A DNA stretch of 38,262 nucleotides from Oscillospiraceae bacterium (GTDB lineage: Bacteria; Bacillota; Clostridia; Oscillospirales; Oscillospiraceae), in the NCBI GenBank assembly GCA_031262065.1, contig JAISIK010000048.1, positions 1 through 38,262 on the forward strand. The letters run 5' to 3'. The notes under the pieces were generated by a model. It did not search any database, was not told the DNA's origin, and worked only from the letters and a program-made list of their open reading frames with translations. The translations under genes and the position numbers were made by a program. Positions within the stretch are counted from its first letter, which is position 1; each line of letters starts with the position of its first letter. Positions 7,619 to 17,696 of this stretch are shown here, in pieces.

Positions 7619-8143
7619 TCAGAATCCTTCGTTGGATTGCAGCCCCACGGTCGACAAAATATGCGTAAATTTTTCGCGATAGGTATTTTGCAGCGCCGAT
7701 TTGCAGTGAATGCTCAGCGAATAGTAATGCAGACCGTCGTACAGCAGCGTGCCGCAGCAGGTGAGGCTGCCGTCTTCGCCGGTTGCCGTCCATGCGTAGC
7801 GGTATTCATCCACGGAGGATTGCCCGAGCGCAACAGGGCGCAGCTGGTCATAGGTCTGCCCGGTGAGGCGAAGAAGCGCGCTGTCTAAGTCGCTTGCGGA
7901 AAAAACGTCCGTGATGATTTCATAATCGCCGTCAGCTTGCGTGTACACTTTTTGATTGCCCTGCGCCAACGAAACGGAAAGGAGCATTTGCGTAGGAATT
8001 TCGGCGCTCAGGGTGTATTGCGGCTCTGCTTCAAAAATAATTGTGTCATTTACACATTCTTCTAGCGTAACACCCTTGACAGAACAGGAAGATAATAGTA
8101 AAATAAAGATGATAGTGCAGATTAGTAAAAGGTTTTTTTTCAT
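7619..8143 (-). CDS. Putative lipoprotein
   Basis: MKKNLLLICTIIFILLLSSCSVKG lipobox; start trimmed to 8143; no family recognised. Confidence 0.75.
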   Translation of the reverse strand: MKKNLLLICTIIFILLLSSCSVKGVTLEECVNDTIIFEAEPQYTLSAEIPTQMLLSVSLAQGNQKVYTQADGDYEIITDVFSASDLDSALLRLTGQTYDQLRPVALGQSSVDEYRYAWTATGEDGSLTCCGTLLYDGLHYYSLSIHCKSALQNTYREKFTHILSTVGLQSNEGF

Positions 8144-8161
8144 TCCGCTACCTCCGAAAGG

Positions 8162-8464
8162 ATGATTGCTTTGACGATTAAATACTATGCGTTTTATATC
8201 GGCTTTATGAGCGCGATTTCTTTTCTGATTATGTTCATCGACAAACAGCGCGCCAGGAAGGGAAAGCGCCGCATTTCCGAGCGCATGCTTTTGGGCATTG
8301 CTGCGCTGGGCGGCTGTTTCGGCGGGTATTTGGCGATGCAAATTTTCCACCACAAAACGAGAAGAACGGGCTTTGCTGTGGGCTTGCCCGTGATGATGTT
8401 TGTACATCTGATCATTTTTATTTTACTTATCGATTCCGGCACGATCCCGCTTCCGAAGGTGTAG
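8162..8464 (+). CDS. DUF1294 family membrane protein
   Basis: DKQRARKGKRRISERMLLGIAALGGCFGGYLAMQIFHHKTRRTGFAVGLP matches the DUF1294 pattern. Confidence 0.88.
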   Translation: MIALTIKYYAFYIGFMSAISFLIMFIDKQRARKGKRRISERMLLGIAALGGCFGGYLAMQIFHHKTRRTGFAVGLPVMMFVHLIIFILLIDSGTIPLPKV

Positions 8465-8482
8465 GCGACCCTACATATAATT

Positions 8483-8515
8483 TGCGCCGCAGTTCCTTTT
8501 CAGAACTGCGGCGCA
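8483..8515. terminator. Hairpin between convergent genes
   Basis: TGCGCCGCAGTTC-CTTTTCA-GAACTGCGGCGCA, 13-bp perfect stem; weak T-tract. Confidence 0.6.
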
Positions 8516-8520
8516 CATCT

Positions 8521-8721
8521 CTATTTATGCTTCAGCTTTTGCTTCTTCCCGTCGGGGGATACAATATAGGTGTTGTCAAGCTGACTGGTGAGATTCTGCT
8601 TCACGGCGGCGATATACTGCTTGCGCAATGCGTCCCGCTCGGCAATTTCCGCCTCGGTCAGCCCCTCGGACTTCGCCTTATGGGCAAGCTCGTTAATGCG
8701 TTTTACAAGTTCGTCAATCAT
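8521..8721 (-). CDS. DUF896 family protein (YnzC-like)
   Basis: MIDELVKRINELAHKAKSEGLTEAEIAERDALRKQYIAAVKQNL...DNTYIVSPDG is diagnostic of DUF896. Confidence 0.9.
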   Translation of the reverse strand: MIDELVKRINELAHKAKSEGLTEAEIAERDALRKQYIAAVKQNLTSQLDNTYIVSPDGKKQKLKHK

Positions 8722-8729
8722 GGCTTCTC

Positions 8730-10394
8730 CTAACCCACGCCGAAGGATTGCTCAGAAATGAGCGCGGCGGTTTGTGTGTTGATAAGGTAAACGGCGTCCA
8801 TCGACGCAAGATACAGCGTCGTGCCAGAGAAGAGGAAGGCGGTGTTCCCCCAAACCGGCAGCGGCAGCGCGCCGATTTCTCGGATCTCTGCGCCGACTGT
8901 GTAGAGTTTGACGCTTCCGCCGTGGCAGATCACAGCCGTTTTTCCGTCCGGCGCGTAAGCCGCGTAGACCGCAGAGCCGTCATATTCACAGGCGGCGTAC
9001 GGCGCGGAAGAGGCAAACGAATCCCCCGCAGGCGTTACTGTGCGCAGATACAGCGTTGGGTATTCATCCATGCCCAAATCTGCAGCGAAGCTGCACAGTC
9101 CGCTTTCGCCTGCTGCCAGAGCATTCGGCGCTTCCGCATCCTCTGTTAAACTAATTGCAATGCGGGGCAGAGACTGTTCACCGCCGGGGTATACTGTGTG
9201 CGCCTGCGAAAATTGCAGATACTTGTCCGCATCTTCTGCCTGCGTGGCGGAGAATTCTTGCGATTGCAGCTGTAATTGCGCATCGAAAACCGTGTAGGCG
9301 TATGCCTTTTCGTGGGAAATTTCGAGCCTGTTTTCCCAGCCGTATTTCGTGTCGGTAAAAATCTGATACTGCGTCACATCGCTTGCGGTGAGAAGCTGCA
9401 CCTTGTCCTGCTCGACTGCAAACGCCCCCACCACACTGCCGACCAGACACTGCGAAGCCGACAGTTGCAGCATCGAGTCGATTTTCTTCAGCTCTGTTGC
9501 TGTGTACGCTTTGTGCGCAGAAACGCTGTAGGGCGCTTCCGAAAAGGGCTCGCCCGGCTCGTCGAGGTAAACGGTTCTGGAAAGATACAGTCCCGATTCG
9601 TCAATAACGCTCTGCGCCGTCGCGCCCGTCATGGCGCAGATGCCCGCACGCTGCGCAGCCGCAATATCGATTTGTGAAACAATCGTGTAGGCGGCAGTGT
9701 GCAGGGGCGCGGAGAGGGAAATGTTCTCGATGGCAATGCTTTGGTCTTCGCCGTTGTCGATGTAGTGCGGCAGATAATCACTTTCTTCGCCAAAGCGGTA
9801 AACGTCCGCATTGGAGAGCAGATAGAGGGCGCTTCCCACAAGGGCGGCGTTTTGAAAAATCCCGTCTTGCGTGAGCGTGGAGATAAGCGTCGGTCGTTCG
9901 GGATCGGATACATCGAAGATTTTGACGTGGCAGCGTTCCTGCGAGAGGTAGCCGCTCTCGGTCAGCAAAAAGTTGGAGCTGTTCGTGATAATGACAAGGC
10001 GATGATCCGAAACATAGAAATCGCAGAGAAATTCGTAATACTCCTCGGAGGAAACATCCTCCGTCACTTAAACGGTGTTCGACAGTTCCTCTTGCCCGTC
10101 CGCGCGGAGGATTTTGAACTCGGAATTGTTGAGGATATACAGGCAATCGCCTGCAAGAAGCGCCGTGTTCTGCCGCCGCGCAGGGGATTCTTCCGCGACG
10201 GCGGTGTCCGGGATTGGGCTGAGATTTGTCAGGTTTTCCAGCACGTCCTGCGCGCTGCTTGCAGCGCGGGGTTCGCTGAAGGCAATCGGCTGCGTGTCTT
10301 CCTGCAAGGCGGGCGCAGGGGTCTTCGGCGCGGTGTTGCAGCCTGAAAACAGCAATACAAGGGCAAGGAGCCCGCTGAGAATACGAAATTTCAT
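8730..10394 (-). pseudogene. Secreted beta-propeller domain protein interrupted by one in-frame TAA
   Basis: ORF 10068-10394 (lipoprotein signal MKFRILSGLLALVLLFSGC and start of propeller) and ORF 8730-10067 are in the same frame and separated only by TAA at 10068-10070; predicted propeller strands continue across it. Confidence 0.7.
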
Positions 10395-10434
10395 ATTGAA
10401 CCCTCCATGGAGAGAAAATCCTCGTTCTGTATAC

Positions 10435-10463
10435 ATCATACGGTTCTTGACACAATCTGTCAA
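10435..10463 (-). promoter_or_regulatory. Sigma-A promoter for the beta-propeller gene
   Basis: Minus strand TTGACA, 17 bp, TATGAT. Confidence 0.7.
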
Positions 10464-10471
10464 GAAGGCAC

Positions 10472-10500
10472 TTGCCACAAAGCAGCCTTTGCACTATAAT
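10472..10500 (+). promoter_or_regulatory. Sigma-A promoter for the 10530 oxidoreductase operon
   Basis: TTGCCA, 17 bp, TATAAT (10495-10500). Confidence 0.7.
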
Positions 10501-10529
10501 AGCAGTACGCAGATAACGGAGGAAACGGC

Positions 10530-11744
10530 ATGAAGGTGATGATCATCGGCGGCGGGGCATCGGGTATGATGGCGGCGCTGGCTGCATCTGAGCGGCAGGA
10601 TAACGAGGTTCTCTTGCTCGAACGGCAGGCGCGGGTCGGGCGAAAACTGCTCGTCACGGGAAACGGGCGCTGCAATCTGAGTAACCGCAATCTTTCACCG
10701 AAGAATTACCATGGCGAGAATCCCGCATTTAGTGACTTTGCGCTGCAAAACTTCGGCGCAGAGCAGACGCTGGCGTACTTCGCGGCATTGGGATTGCGCA
10801 CGACCACGCAGGAAGACGGCAGAGTCTACCCGCGCAGCGACAGCGCAAACAGCGTGCTCGACGTCCTGCGGCTGCATTTGGCGCAGCGAAAAAATGTAAG
10901 CATCCACACCGCCTGCGAGGTGCTTGCCCTGCGCAAAGAGGCAGGCAGCTTTCAGGCGCAGACGGCGGACAATGCCTTTTCTTCCGACCGCGTGATTGTC
11001 TGCGCGGGCGGTTTGGCGGGCGGGAAATACGGCGGCACGGATTTCGGCTACCGCCTGCTCGCAGGTTTCGGTCACACGCGCACAAAACTCTATCCCGCGC
11101 TTGTGCAGATTAAAACGCAAACAGACTTTGTGCGTCCGCTCAAGGGCGTGCGCTGCGATGCCCGCGCCACGCTTTTCTGCGCGTCGCACGAGCTTGCGCA
11201 AAGCTGCGGCGAGCTGCAATTTACGGACTACGGCGTGAGCGGACCGATGATTTTCGAGCTTTCTCGGCAGGCATCCGTGTGCGCAGAGAATGCAACACTC
11301 CTTCTGGACTTTGTGCGCGAACTTTCGCAGCAGGACTTGCTTGCGGCGCTGCAAAAGCGCCGACAGGACCTGCCCGACTGCCTGACGGAGGATTTTCTAA
11401 CCGGCTTTGTGCACAATCGTTTGGGGCGGGTGATTCTGCGCCGCTGCGCCTGTGCGCTCGACCGTAAGAATCGGGATATGGATGACGAACTTCTGCGCAG
11501 CATCTGCAAGATGCTCAAGGCATTTCCCCTTGCGGTGCTCGGCACGATGGATCTGCAAGACGCACAAGTGACTGCCGGCGGTATCAAGACGGCGGATTTT
11601 CGGAAAGAAACCTTAGAAAGCCGCCTCTGCCCCGGGCTGTACGCCGCCGGAGAGGTTTTGGATATCGACGGCGACTGCGGCGGCTATAATCTGCAGTGGG
11701 CGTGGTCTTCCGGCAGGCTTGCGGGAATGGAGGCAGGCAGATGA
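10530..11744 (+). CDS. NAD(P)/FAD-dependent oxidoreductase, HI0933/BaiN-like
   Basis: N-terminal MKVMIIGGGASGMMAALAA, GRKLLVTGNGRCNLSN, C-terminal GLYAAGEVLDIDGDCGGYNLQWAWSSG. Confidence 0.92.
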   Translation: MKVMIIGGGASGMMAALAASERQDNEVLLLERQARVGRKLLVTGNGRCNLSNRNLSPKNYHGENPAFSDFALQNFGAEQTLAYFAALGLRTTTQEDGRVYPRSDSANSVLDVLRLHLAQRKNVSIHTACEVLALRKEAGSFQAQTADNAFSSDRVIVCAGGLAGGKYGGTDFGYRLLAGFGHTRTKLYPALVQIKTQTDFVRPLKGVRCDARATLFCASHELAQSCGELQFTDYGVSGPMIFELSRQASVCAENATLLLDFVRELSQQDLLAALQKRRQDLPDCLTEDFLTGFVHNRLGRVILRRCACALDRKNRDMDDELLRSICKMLKAFPLAVLGTMDLQDAQVTAGGIKTADFRKETLESRLCPGLYAAGEVLDIDGDCGGYNLQWAWSSGRLAGMEAGR

Positions 11745-13336
11745 TACGAATCAGCGAGATACTCGTTCCTGTGCAGCATGCTGGCAGCGACCTGCGCTTT
11801 CATGCCGCGCAGGCGCTCGGCGTGAAAGCCTCCGACATTGACAGCCTGCAAGTTTTCCGCCGTTCTCTCGATGCCAGGAAGAAGCCGAACCTGCGCTGGG
11901 TCTATACCGTCGATGTGGGGCTGCGCAGCGGCGAAGGGGTGGTGCTGCGGCGGGCGAAGAGCAAGCGCATTTTTCGCGCCGGCTATGACAGCTATCGAAT
12001 TCCAAAGCTGCAATCCGCGCAGCGTCCCGTGGTTGTCGGGTTCGGCCCTGCGGGCATGTTTGCAGCCCTGCTGCTGGCAATGTGCGGTCTTCGCCCCATT
12101 GTACTTGAGCGCGGACAGGCAGCCCCCGCCCGCCGCGAGGCGGTGGAGCGCTTTTGGAACGGCGGCGAGTTAGACCCCGAGTCGAACGTGCAGTTCGGCG
12201 AGGGCGGCGCAGGTGCGTTTTCCGACGGCAAGCTGACCACCGGCACAAAAAATGAGCGGCAGCGCTGGATATTGGAAGAATTGGTTCGTCTGGGCGCACA
12301 GGAAGAAATCCTCTACGACGCAAAGCCGCATATCGGCACAGACGTTTTATTTACGGTCATACAAAACCTGCGGGAGAAAATTCTGCGGCTCGGCGGGGAG
12401 ATTCACTTCGGCGCAAAGCTCACGGGGATACAAACGCGCGGGAATTCCGTTTGCGCAGCGACATATACGCAAAACGGCGAAGAAAAAGAACACTCTTGCA
12501 CGCAGCTCATTCTTGCCATTGGGCACAGCGCCCGCGACACCTTCCGCATGCTCCATGCCGCGGGTGTACCGATGGAAAAGAAACCCTTTTCTATGGGCGT
12601 TCGCATTGAGCATCTGCAAAAAGACGTCGATTTTTCGCAGTATGCCATGCAGCGCACGGGGATGCTTCCCCCGGCTGATTACAAATTGGCATGTCATCTG
12701 CCGGACGGCGAGAGTGCGTATACCTTCTGCATGTGCCCCGGCGGGCAGGTCGTTGCAGCAAGTTCGCAGTGCGGCGGCGTCGTGACGAACGGCATGAGCT
12801 ACGCCGCGCGCGACGGCGAAAATGCCAACAGCGCCCTGCTTGTCACGCTCAAGCCGGAGGATGTGCCCTATGCGGACGTGCTCGGCGGGGTGCAGTGGCA
12901 GGAAGAATTGGAAAAACGGGCATTTGCGCTCGGCGGCGGAGATTACCGCGCCCCTGCGCAGAGAGTTGAGGATTTTCTTGCCAAACGCCCCTCAACGAAG
13001 TTCGGCGCGATTGCGCCCAGCTATCGTCCGGGCGTAACGCTGTGCGATTTGCACGCGCTGCTGCCTGAAAAAATCAGCAGTACCCTCGCGCGTGCAATCG
13101 TGGAGATGGATAAGAAGCTCGCAGGCTTCGCAGCAGCCGATGCGCTGCTCACCGCGCCCGAAACCAGAAGCTCTTCGCCTGTGCGCATCCTTCGCGATGA
13201 AGGAAAGCAGAGCGCAGTTCGCGGCTTGTATCCCTGCGGAGAGGGCGCGGGCTATGCAGGCGGCATCCTGTCCGCCGCCGTGGACGGAATGCTCTGCGCA
13301 GAAGCAGCTGCAGGGATTCCTTGTCGAAGCAATTAG
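11741..13336 (+). CDS. FAD-dependent oxidoreductase (COG2509-like)
   Basis: MIRISEILVPV...VVGFGPAGMFAALLLA...FGEGGAGAFSDGKLTTGTK...; ATGA overlap with the upstream gene; start trimmed. Confidence 0.9.
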   Translation: MIRISEILVPVQHAGSDLRFHAAQALGVKASDIDSLQVFRRSLDARKKPNLRWVYTVDVGLRSGEGVVLRRAKSKRIFRAGYDSYRIPKLQSAQRPVVVGFGPAGMFAALLLAMCGLRPIVLERGQAAPARREAVERFWNGGELDPESNVQFGEGGAGAFSDGKLTTGTKNERQRWILEELVRLGAQEEILYDAKPHIGTDVLFTVIQNLREKILRLGGEIHFGAKLTGIQTRGNSVCAATYTQNGEEKEHSCTQLILAIGHSARDTFRMLHAAGVPMEKKPFSMGVRIEHLQKDVDFSQYAMQRTGMLPPADYKLACHLPDGESAYTFCMCPGGQVVAASSQCGGVVTNGMSYAARDGENANSALLVTLKPEDVPYADVLGGVQWQEELEKRAFALGGGDYRAPAQRVEDFLAKRPSTKFGAIAPSYRPGVTLCDLHALLPEKISSTLARAIVEMDKKLAGFAAADALLTAPETRSSSPVRILRDEGKQSAVRGLYPCGEGAGYAGGILSAAVDGMLCAEAAAGIPCRSN

Positions 13337-13386
13337 CCGGGGAACATTCCCGAACGCCGCCTCATACAATGCAATGAGGTGGTGTT

Positions 13387-13716
13387 ATGACTCTGACATT
13401 CTTCATCGGCGTGCTGGCTGCATGCGGGATGCTCTTGATTATTTGGACTGTACTCGAGGCGTTTTTGCTGCCTATGCCGAAGGATAAGGCGTACATAGTT
13501 TTGTACTTAAGCGGTGACGCGGGGAAGGTCGAGCGCTATATCCGCTCTTGTCTCTGGCTTATGGAGCGCAGAGGCTTTGGCGCACGGCTGATTCTTGTTG
13601 ACGACGGGCTGAGCCCCGATGCGCAAAGCGCAGCAGAGCTACTTCTGCGCGGCGAGGATCACGCAGTTTTGTGCAGCAAAACACAGATGAGAGAATACTT
13701 GGAAACGGAGAACTGA
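13387..13716 (+). CDS. Small membrane-anchored hypothetical protein
   Basis: 109 aa with one N-terminal TM; lies between coding genes in the same direction. Confidence 0.65.
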   Translation: MTLTFFIGVLAACGMLLIIWTVLEAFLLPMPKDKAYIVLYLSGDAGKVERYIRSCLWLMERRGFGARLILVDDGLSPDAQSAAELLLRGEDHAVLCSKTQMREYLETEN

Positions 13717-13720
13717 AGCA

Positions 13721-15919
13721 TTGGAGCAAGAACTGATCGGCGGCACCATTGCCGCCGTAGTCTTCCAAAATCAGCAAAACGGCTATGCGGTCGTGAAGCT
13801 CAATAGCGAAGATGGCGCAAGCATTACCGTCGTCGGCACAATTCCCACGCCGATTGCTGGGGAACGCCTTCTTGTAACGGGCAAGTGGAGCACCCATGCA
13901 AGTTACGGCAGGCAGTTCGAGGCGGAGTTTTTAGAGCGCCTTCTGCCGGAGACCACCGCCCAGATTTTGGCGTATTTGTCCTCCCGCGCTGTGCGCGGCA
14001 TCGGGCCGAAGACTGCGGAGAAGCTGGTGAAGCACTTCGGGGAAAGCACGCTGAAAGTTTTGGAGCGCGAGCCGGAGCGCCTCACGGAAGTGAGCGGCGT
14101 TTCTCCGAAAAAGGCGCGGGAGATGGGCGAATCCTTCCGCACGCAGGTCGGCGTACGCCGCCTGATTGAGCTTCTGTCGTCCTACCATATTTCGCCGGAA
14201 ATTGCCATGCGCGCCTACCGCCTTTACGGGCAGGAGTCTGTGGAGATTGTGCACACGAACCCCTACTTGCTCACGCAGGCGGAGTTGGGTGCGCCTTTTG
14301 CGGCTGCGGACAGGCTTGCGCTCGAGCTGGGCTTTGATGGCGACGATGCGCGCCGCGTGGAGGCGGGCGTCCTCTTCGAGCTGCGGCACAACCTGAATAA
14401 CGGGCATACCTTCCTGCCGCAGGACAAGCTTACGGCGGCAACCGCCGCACTTTTGGAGCTTGACGAATCCTTTATTCTTCCCGCAATCGAACGCCTGCGC
14501 GCTGTGCAGCGTGTGTATACGCAGGAAATCGGCGCGTTGACGGCGGTCTATCTGCCGGAGTACTTTCAAGCAGAGCAGTATATTGCCCAGCGCGTGCTGA
14601 AAATGTCCCAAGCGGCGGATGCGGAAATCCCGCATGCGCAGGCGCAAATTGCGGCGATTGAGCACAGTCGGCAGCTGCAGTATGCCGATTTGCAGCGTGA
14701 GGCAATCTGCGCCGCAGCGCAGAAGAGAATTTTAATCCTGACCGGCGGTCCCGGCACAGGGAAAACCACCACCTTGGCGGGCATTTTGGCAATGTTCGAC
14801 CGCCTGCGTTACAAGACGCTGCTTGCGGCGCCCACGGGGCGCGCCGCAAAGCGCCTGTCCGAACTGACCGAGTGCGAGGCATCGACCATCCACCGCCTGC
14901 TCGAGGTGCAAGTTTCGCCCGAAACGGGGGAGATGTTCTTCCTGCGCGGGGAAAGCGAACCGCTCGGCTGCGATGCGCTCATTGTCGATGAGGTGTCCAT
15001 GGTCGATTTGCTCCTCATGGAGAGCCTGCTGCGCGCCCTGCCTGAAAAGGGACGGCTCATTCTCGTGGGCGACCCCGACCAGCTTCCCAGCGTCGGCGCA
15101 GGAAATCTCTTTTCGGATCTCATTCGCAGCGGCGCGATAAAAACCATCTGCCTCACAGAAATTTTCAGGCAGGCGCGAGAGAGCCTGATTGTTATGAACG
15201 CACATGCGGTCAACCACGGGCAGTTGCCTGCCTTATCCGTAACGGACAGAGATTTCTTCTTTATGAAGCGGCGCAGCGCGGAAAATGTTGTGCAGACCAT
15301 CGCGCAGCTCTGCGCGCAGCGCCTGCCGCAGAATATGGGCGTCCCTGCGGATGAAATTCAGGTTATCAGCCCCACCCGCAAGGGCGAAACCGGCACGTAT
15401 AACTTGAATATTGTCCTGCAAAATGCACTCAATCCGAAGTCCGCGCAGAAAAAAGAGGTATTTTGCGGAACAAATTGTTTCCGCGAGGGCGATCGGGTGA
15501 TGCAAATTCGCAATAATTATGATATTCTATGGAAAAGGATCGGCGGCGGGATGGGCGCGGGCATTTTCAACGGCGATATCGGGATTGTCCGCAGCATCGA
15601 CCACACTGCAGATGCAATCACCATCCGCTTTGACGACCGCGAGGCGATTTACGATGCGGACATGCTCACCGAGCTGGAGCTTGCCTACGCCATCACGGCG
15701 CACAAGAGTCAGGGCAGCGAGTACCGCGCGGTGATTTTTGCGGTGTACAGCGGCGCGCCGATGCTCCTGACACGCGGGGTGCTCTATACCGCAATCACCC
15801 GCGCACGGGAGCTTCTGATACTGGTAGGAAATGAAGAGATTGTCGCGCAGATGACGGAGAATAACCGCCGCAACAAACGCTACAGCGGTCTTCGTCTTCG
15901 CCTCATGCAGAGCCTATGA
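13721..15919 (+). CDS. recD2: RecD2-type ATP-dependent DNA helicase
   Basis: N-terminal EQELIGGTIAAVVFQNQQNGYAVVKL, tandem HhH region, Walker A LTGGPGTGKTTT, Walker B LIVDEVSMVD, C-terminal AYAITAHKSQGSEY; TTG start. Confidence 0.95.
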   Translation: MEQELIGGTIAAVVFQNQQNGYAVVKLNSEDGASITVVGTIPTPIAGERLLVTGKWSTHASYGRQFEAEFLERLLPETTAQILAYLSSRAVRGIGPKTAEKLVKHFGESTLKVLEREPERLTEVSGVSPKKAREMGESFRTQVGVRRLIELLSSYHISPEIAMRAYRLYGQESVEIVHTNPYLLTQAELGAPFAAADRLALELGFDGDDARRVEAGVLFELRHNLNNGHTFLPQDKLTAATAALLELDESFILPAIERLRAVQRVYTQEIGALTAVYLPEYFQAEQYIAQRVLKMSQAADAEIPHAQAQIAAIEHSRQLQYADLQREAICAAAQKRILILTGGPGTGKTTTLAGILAMFDRLRYKTLLAAPTGRAAKRLSELTECEASTIHRLLEVQVSPETGEMFFLRGESEPLGCDALIVDEVSMVDLLLMESLLRALPEKGRLILVGDPDQLPSVGAGNLFSDLIRSGAIKTICLTEIFRQARESLIVMNAHAVNHGQLPALSVTDRDFFFMKRRSAENVVQTIAQLCAQRLPQNMGVPADEIQVISPTRKGETGTYNLNIVLQNALNPKSAQKKEVFCGTNCFREGDRVMQIRNNYDILWKRIGGGMGAGIFNGDIGIVRSIDHTADAITIRFDDREAIYDADMLTELELAYAITAHKSQGSEYRAVIFAVYSGAPMLLTRGVLYTAITRARELLILVGNEEIVAQMTENNRRNKRYSGLRLRLMQSL

Positions 15920-16587
15920 AGGTTTTCAACACGCTGCTTGATTTGCTGTATCCGCCGAAATGTGTCTTTTGCGGGAAGCTGCTCAAAGACAACGAAACGG
16001 ATTTTTGCAAGGCTTGCCGCGCCACTCTCCCGCGGGTGGACGCGCCAATCAAACGCGGGGAGTTTTTCGACCGCTGCTACAGCGTCGTGTACTACGAAAA
16101 GGACATTGCGCAGGCAGTGAAGCGGCTGAAGTTTTCCGGGATGCAGCAGTATGCAAGGCCGCTCGGGCAACTCATGGCGATGCAGCTTCTGTCCGAACGG
16201 GTAGAATTTGATGTACTCACATGGGTTCCCATCAGCAAAAAGCGCCTGCGCAAACGCGGCTACGATCAATCGAGGCTTCTGGCGCAGGCGGTAGCGCAGG
16301 AGCTTGGCGTGCAGTGCGTATCCACCCTGCAAAGAGTTAAAGACCGCCTCCCGCAGTCGTCCATCAAGGATTATGCCGCGCGGCGCGGCAATGTGAAAAA
16401 TGCCTATGTCGTCGGGAATCCAAGCAGTGTCAGAGGAAAGCGGGTGCTTTTGCTCGACGACGTCATCACGAGCGGCGCAACGCTTTCCGAGTGCAGCTTC
16501 CACTTAAAGCTCGCGGGCGCGACGCAGGTTCAGTGCGCAAGTTTCGCAGCTGCGCGCATACACAAAGTAACGAAGAAAAGCAGGTGA
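15916..16587 (+). CDS. comF: ComF family phosphoribosyltransferase-like protein
   Basis: LLDLLYPPKCVFCGKLL...FCKAC and PRPP motif VLLLDDVITSGATLSEC. Confidence 0.92.
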   Translation: MKVFNTLLDLLYPPKCVFCGKLLKDNETDFCKACRATLPRVDAPIKRGEFFDRCYSVVYYEKDIAQAVKRLKFSGMQQYARPLGQLMAMQLLSERVEFDVLTWVPISKKRLRKRGYDQSRLLAQAVAQELGVQCVSTLQRVKDRLPQSSIKDYAARRGNVKNAYVVGNPSSVRGKRVLLLDDVITSGATLSECSFHLKLAGATQVQCASFAAARIHKVTKKSR

Positions 16588-16591
16588 CCAT

Positions 16592-17626
16592 ATGTCCATT
16601 TTTTCAAGAGACCTCGGCATCGACCTCGGCACATCGAACGTGCTGATTTTTGCGGCAGGCAAGGGCATTGTTCTGCGCGAGCCGTCCGTGGTCGCGCTGG
16701 ATAAAAATACCGGGAAAGTGCTCAAGGTCGGCGCGGATGCGCGCAATATGCTCGGAAGAACGCCGGGCAATGTTGCAGCAATTCACCCGCTGAAAGACGG
16801 CGCAATTTCCGATTATGCCATGACCGCGCAGATGCTCACGCAGATGATTTCTCGTGTCGTTCGCCATTCCATTGTCAAGCCGCGCATGATTCTCAGCGTG
16901 CCGAGCGGCATTACGGAGGTAGAAGAGCGCGCGGTGATTCAGGCTGCCATGGAAGCCGGCGCGCGCCGTGTGTATCTGATTGAAGAGCCGCTGGCTGCCG
17001 CCTTGGGGGCGCAGATGGATATTTCTGCGCCGAACGGGCATATGGTTGTCGATATCGGCGGCGGCACAACGGACATCGGCGTGCTGACCATGAACGGCAT
17101 TGCGCATTCTGCGTCTATCAAGATTGCGGGTATTGCCTTCGATGAGGCAATCATCAAATTTGTAAGAAAATATCACGGCATAGTCATCGGCAGCAATAAG
17201 GCGGAAGAGCTGAAAATGTCCATCGGCTGTGTGTGCGAGCGCCCGGATTCGCTGACGATGAAGGTCAAGGGGCGCGATGTGAAAACGGGGCTTGCCAGCG
17301 AGGTCACCGTAACTTCCGAGGAGATGCTCGATGCGCTCAAGCGCCCCGCGCGGCAAATTGCGGATCAGGTTCTCGATGTGCTTGAGGAAACCTCTCCCGA
17401 GCTTGTCGCGGATATTGCAGGAAACGGCATTGTGCTTACCGGCGGGTGCAGCCAGATTTGGGGCATGGATCGCCTTTTGCAGGAACGCACGGAAATTCGC
17501 TGCATGGTTGCAGACGACGCCGATTCCTGCGTCGCCTACGGCTGCGGAAAGAGCCTGTCGTGGATGAACCACATGCAGGAGGGCACGATCAATCTTGCCC
17601 GCCGCAGGCTTTTGAAAGACGGCTGA
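16592..17626 (+). CDS. mreB: MreB/Mbl-family rod shape-determining protein
   Basis: DLGIDLGTSNVLIFAAGKGIVLREPSVVALD...MVVDIGGGTTDIGVL...GNGIVLTGGCSQIWGMD. Confidence 0.95.
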   Translation: MSIFSRDLGIDLGTSNVLIFAAGKGIVLREPSVVALDKNTGKVLKVGADARNMLGRTPGNVAAIHPLKDGAISDYAMTAQMLTQMISRVVRHSIVKPRMILSVPSGITEVEERAVIQAAMEAGARRVYLIEEPLAAALGAQMDISAPNGHMVVDIGGGTTDIGVLTMNGIAHSASIKIAGIAFDEAIIKFVRKYHGIVIGSNKAEELKMSIGCVCERPDSLTMKVKGRDVKTGLASEVTVTSEEMLDALKRPARQIADQVLDVLEETSPELVADIAGNGIVLTGGCSQIWGMDRLLQERTEIRCMVADDADSCVAYGCGKSLSWMNHMQEGTINLARRRLLKDG

Positions 17627-17670
17627 TACCACTACGAACACACCATTTTTATGGATATTTGCATAAACCA

Positions 17671-17696
17671 AGAGGCTGCCCGACCGGGCAGCCTCT
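17671..17696. terminator. Hairpin downstream of mreB
   Basis: Perfect 12-bp inverted repeat AGAGGCTGCCCG-AC-CGGGCAGCCTCT; no T-tract. Confidence 0.55.

Noticed and set aside
16604-17671. 355-aa minus-strand ORF opposite mreB
   Set aside because: Shadow ORF: the plus strand encodes a full MreB with all actin-fold motifs, and the minus product is low-complexity and His/Arg-rich.
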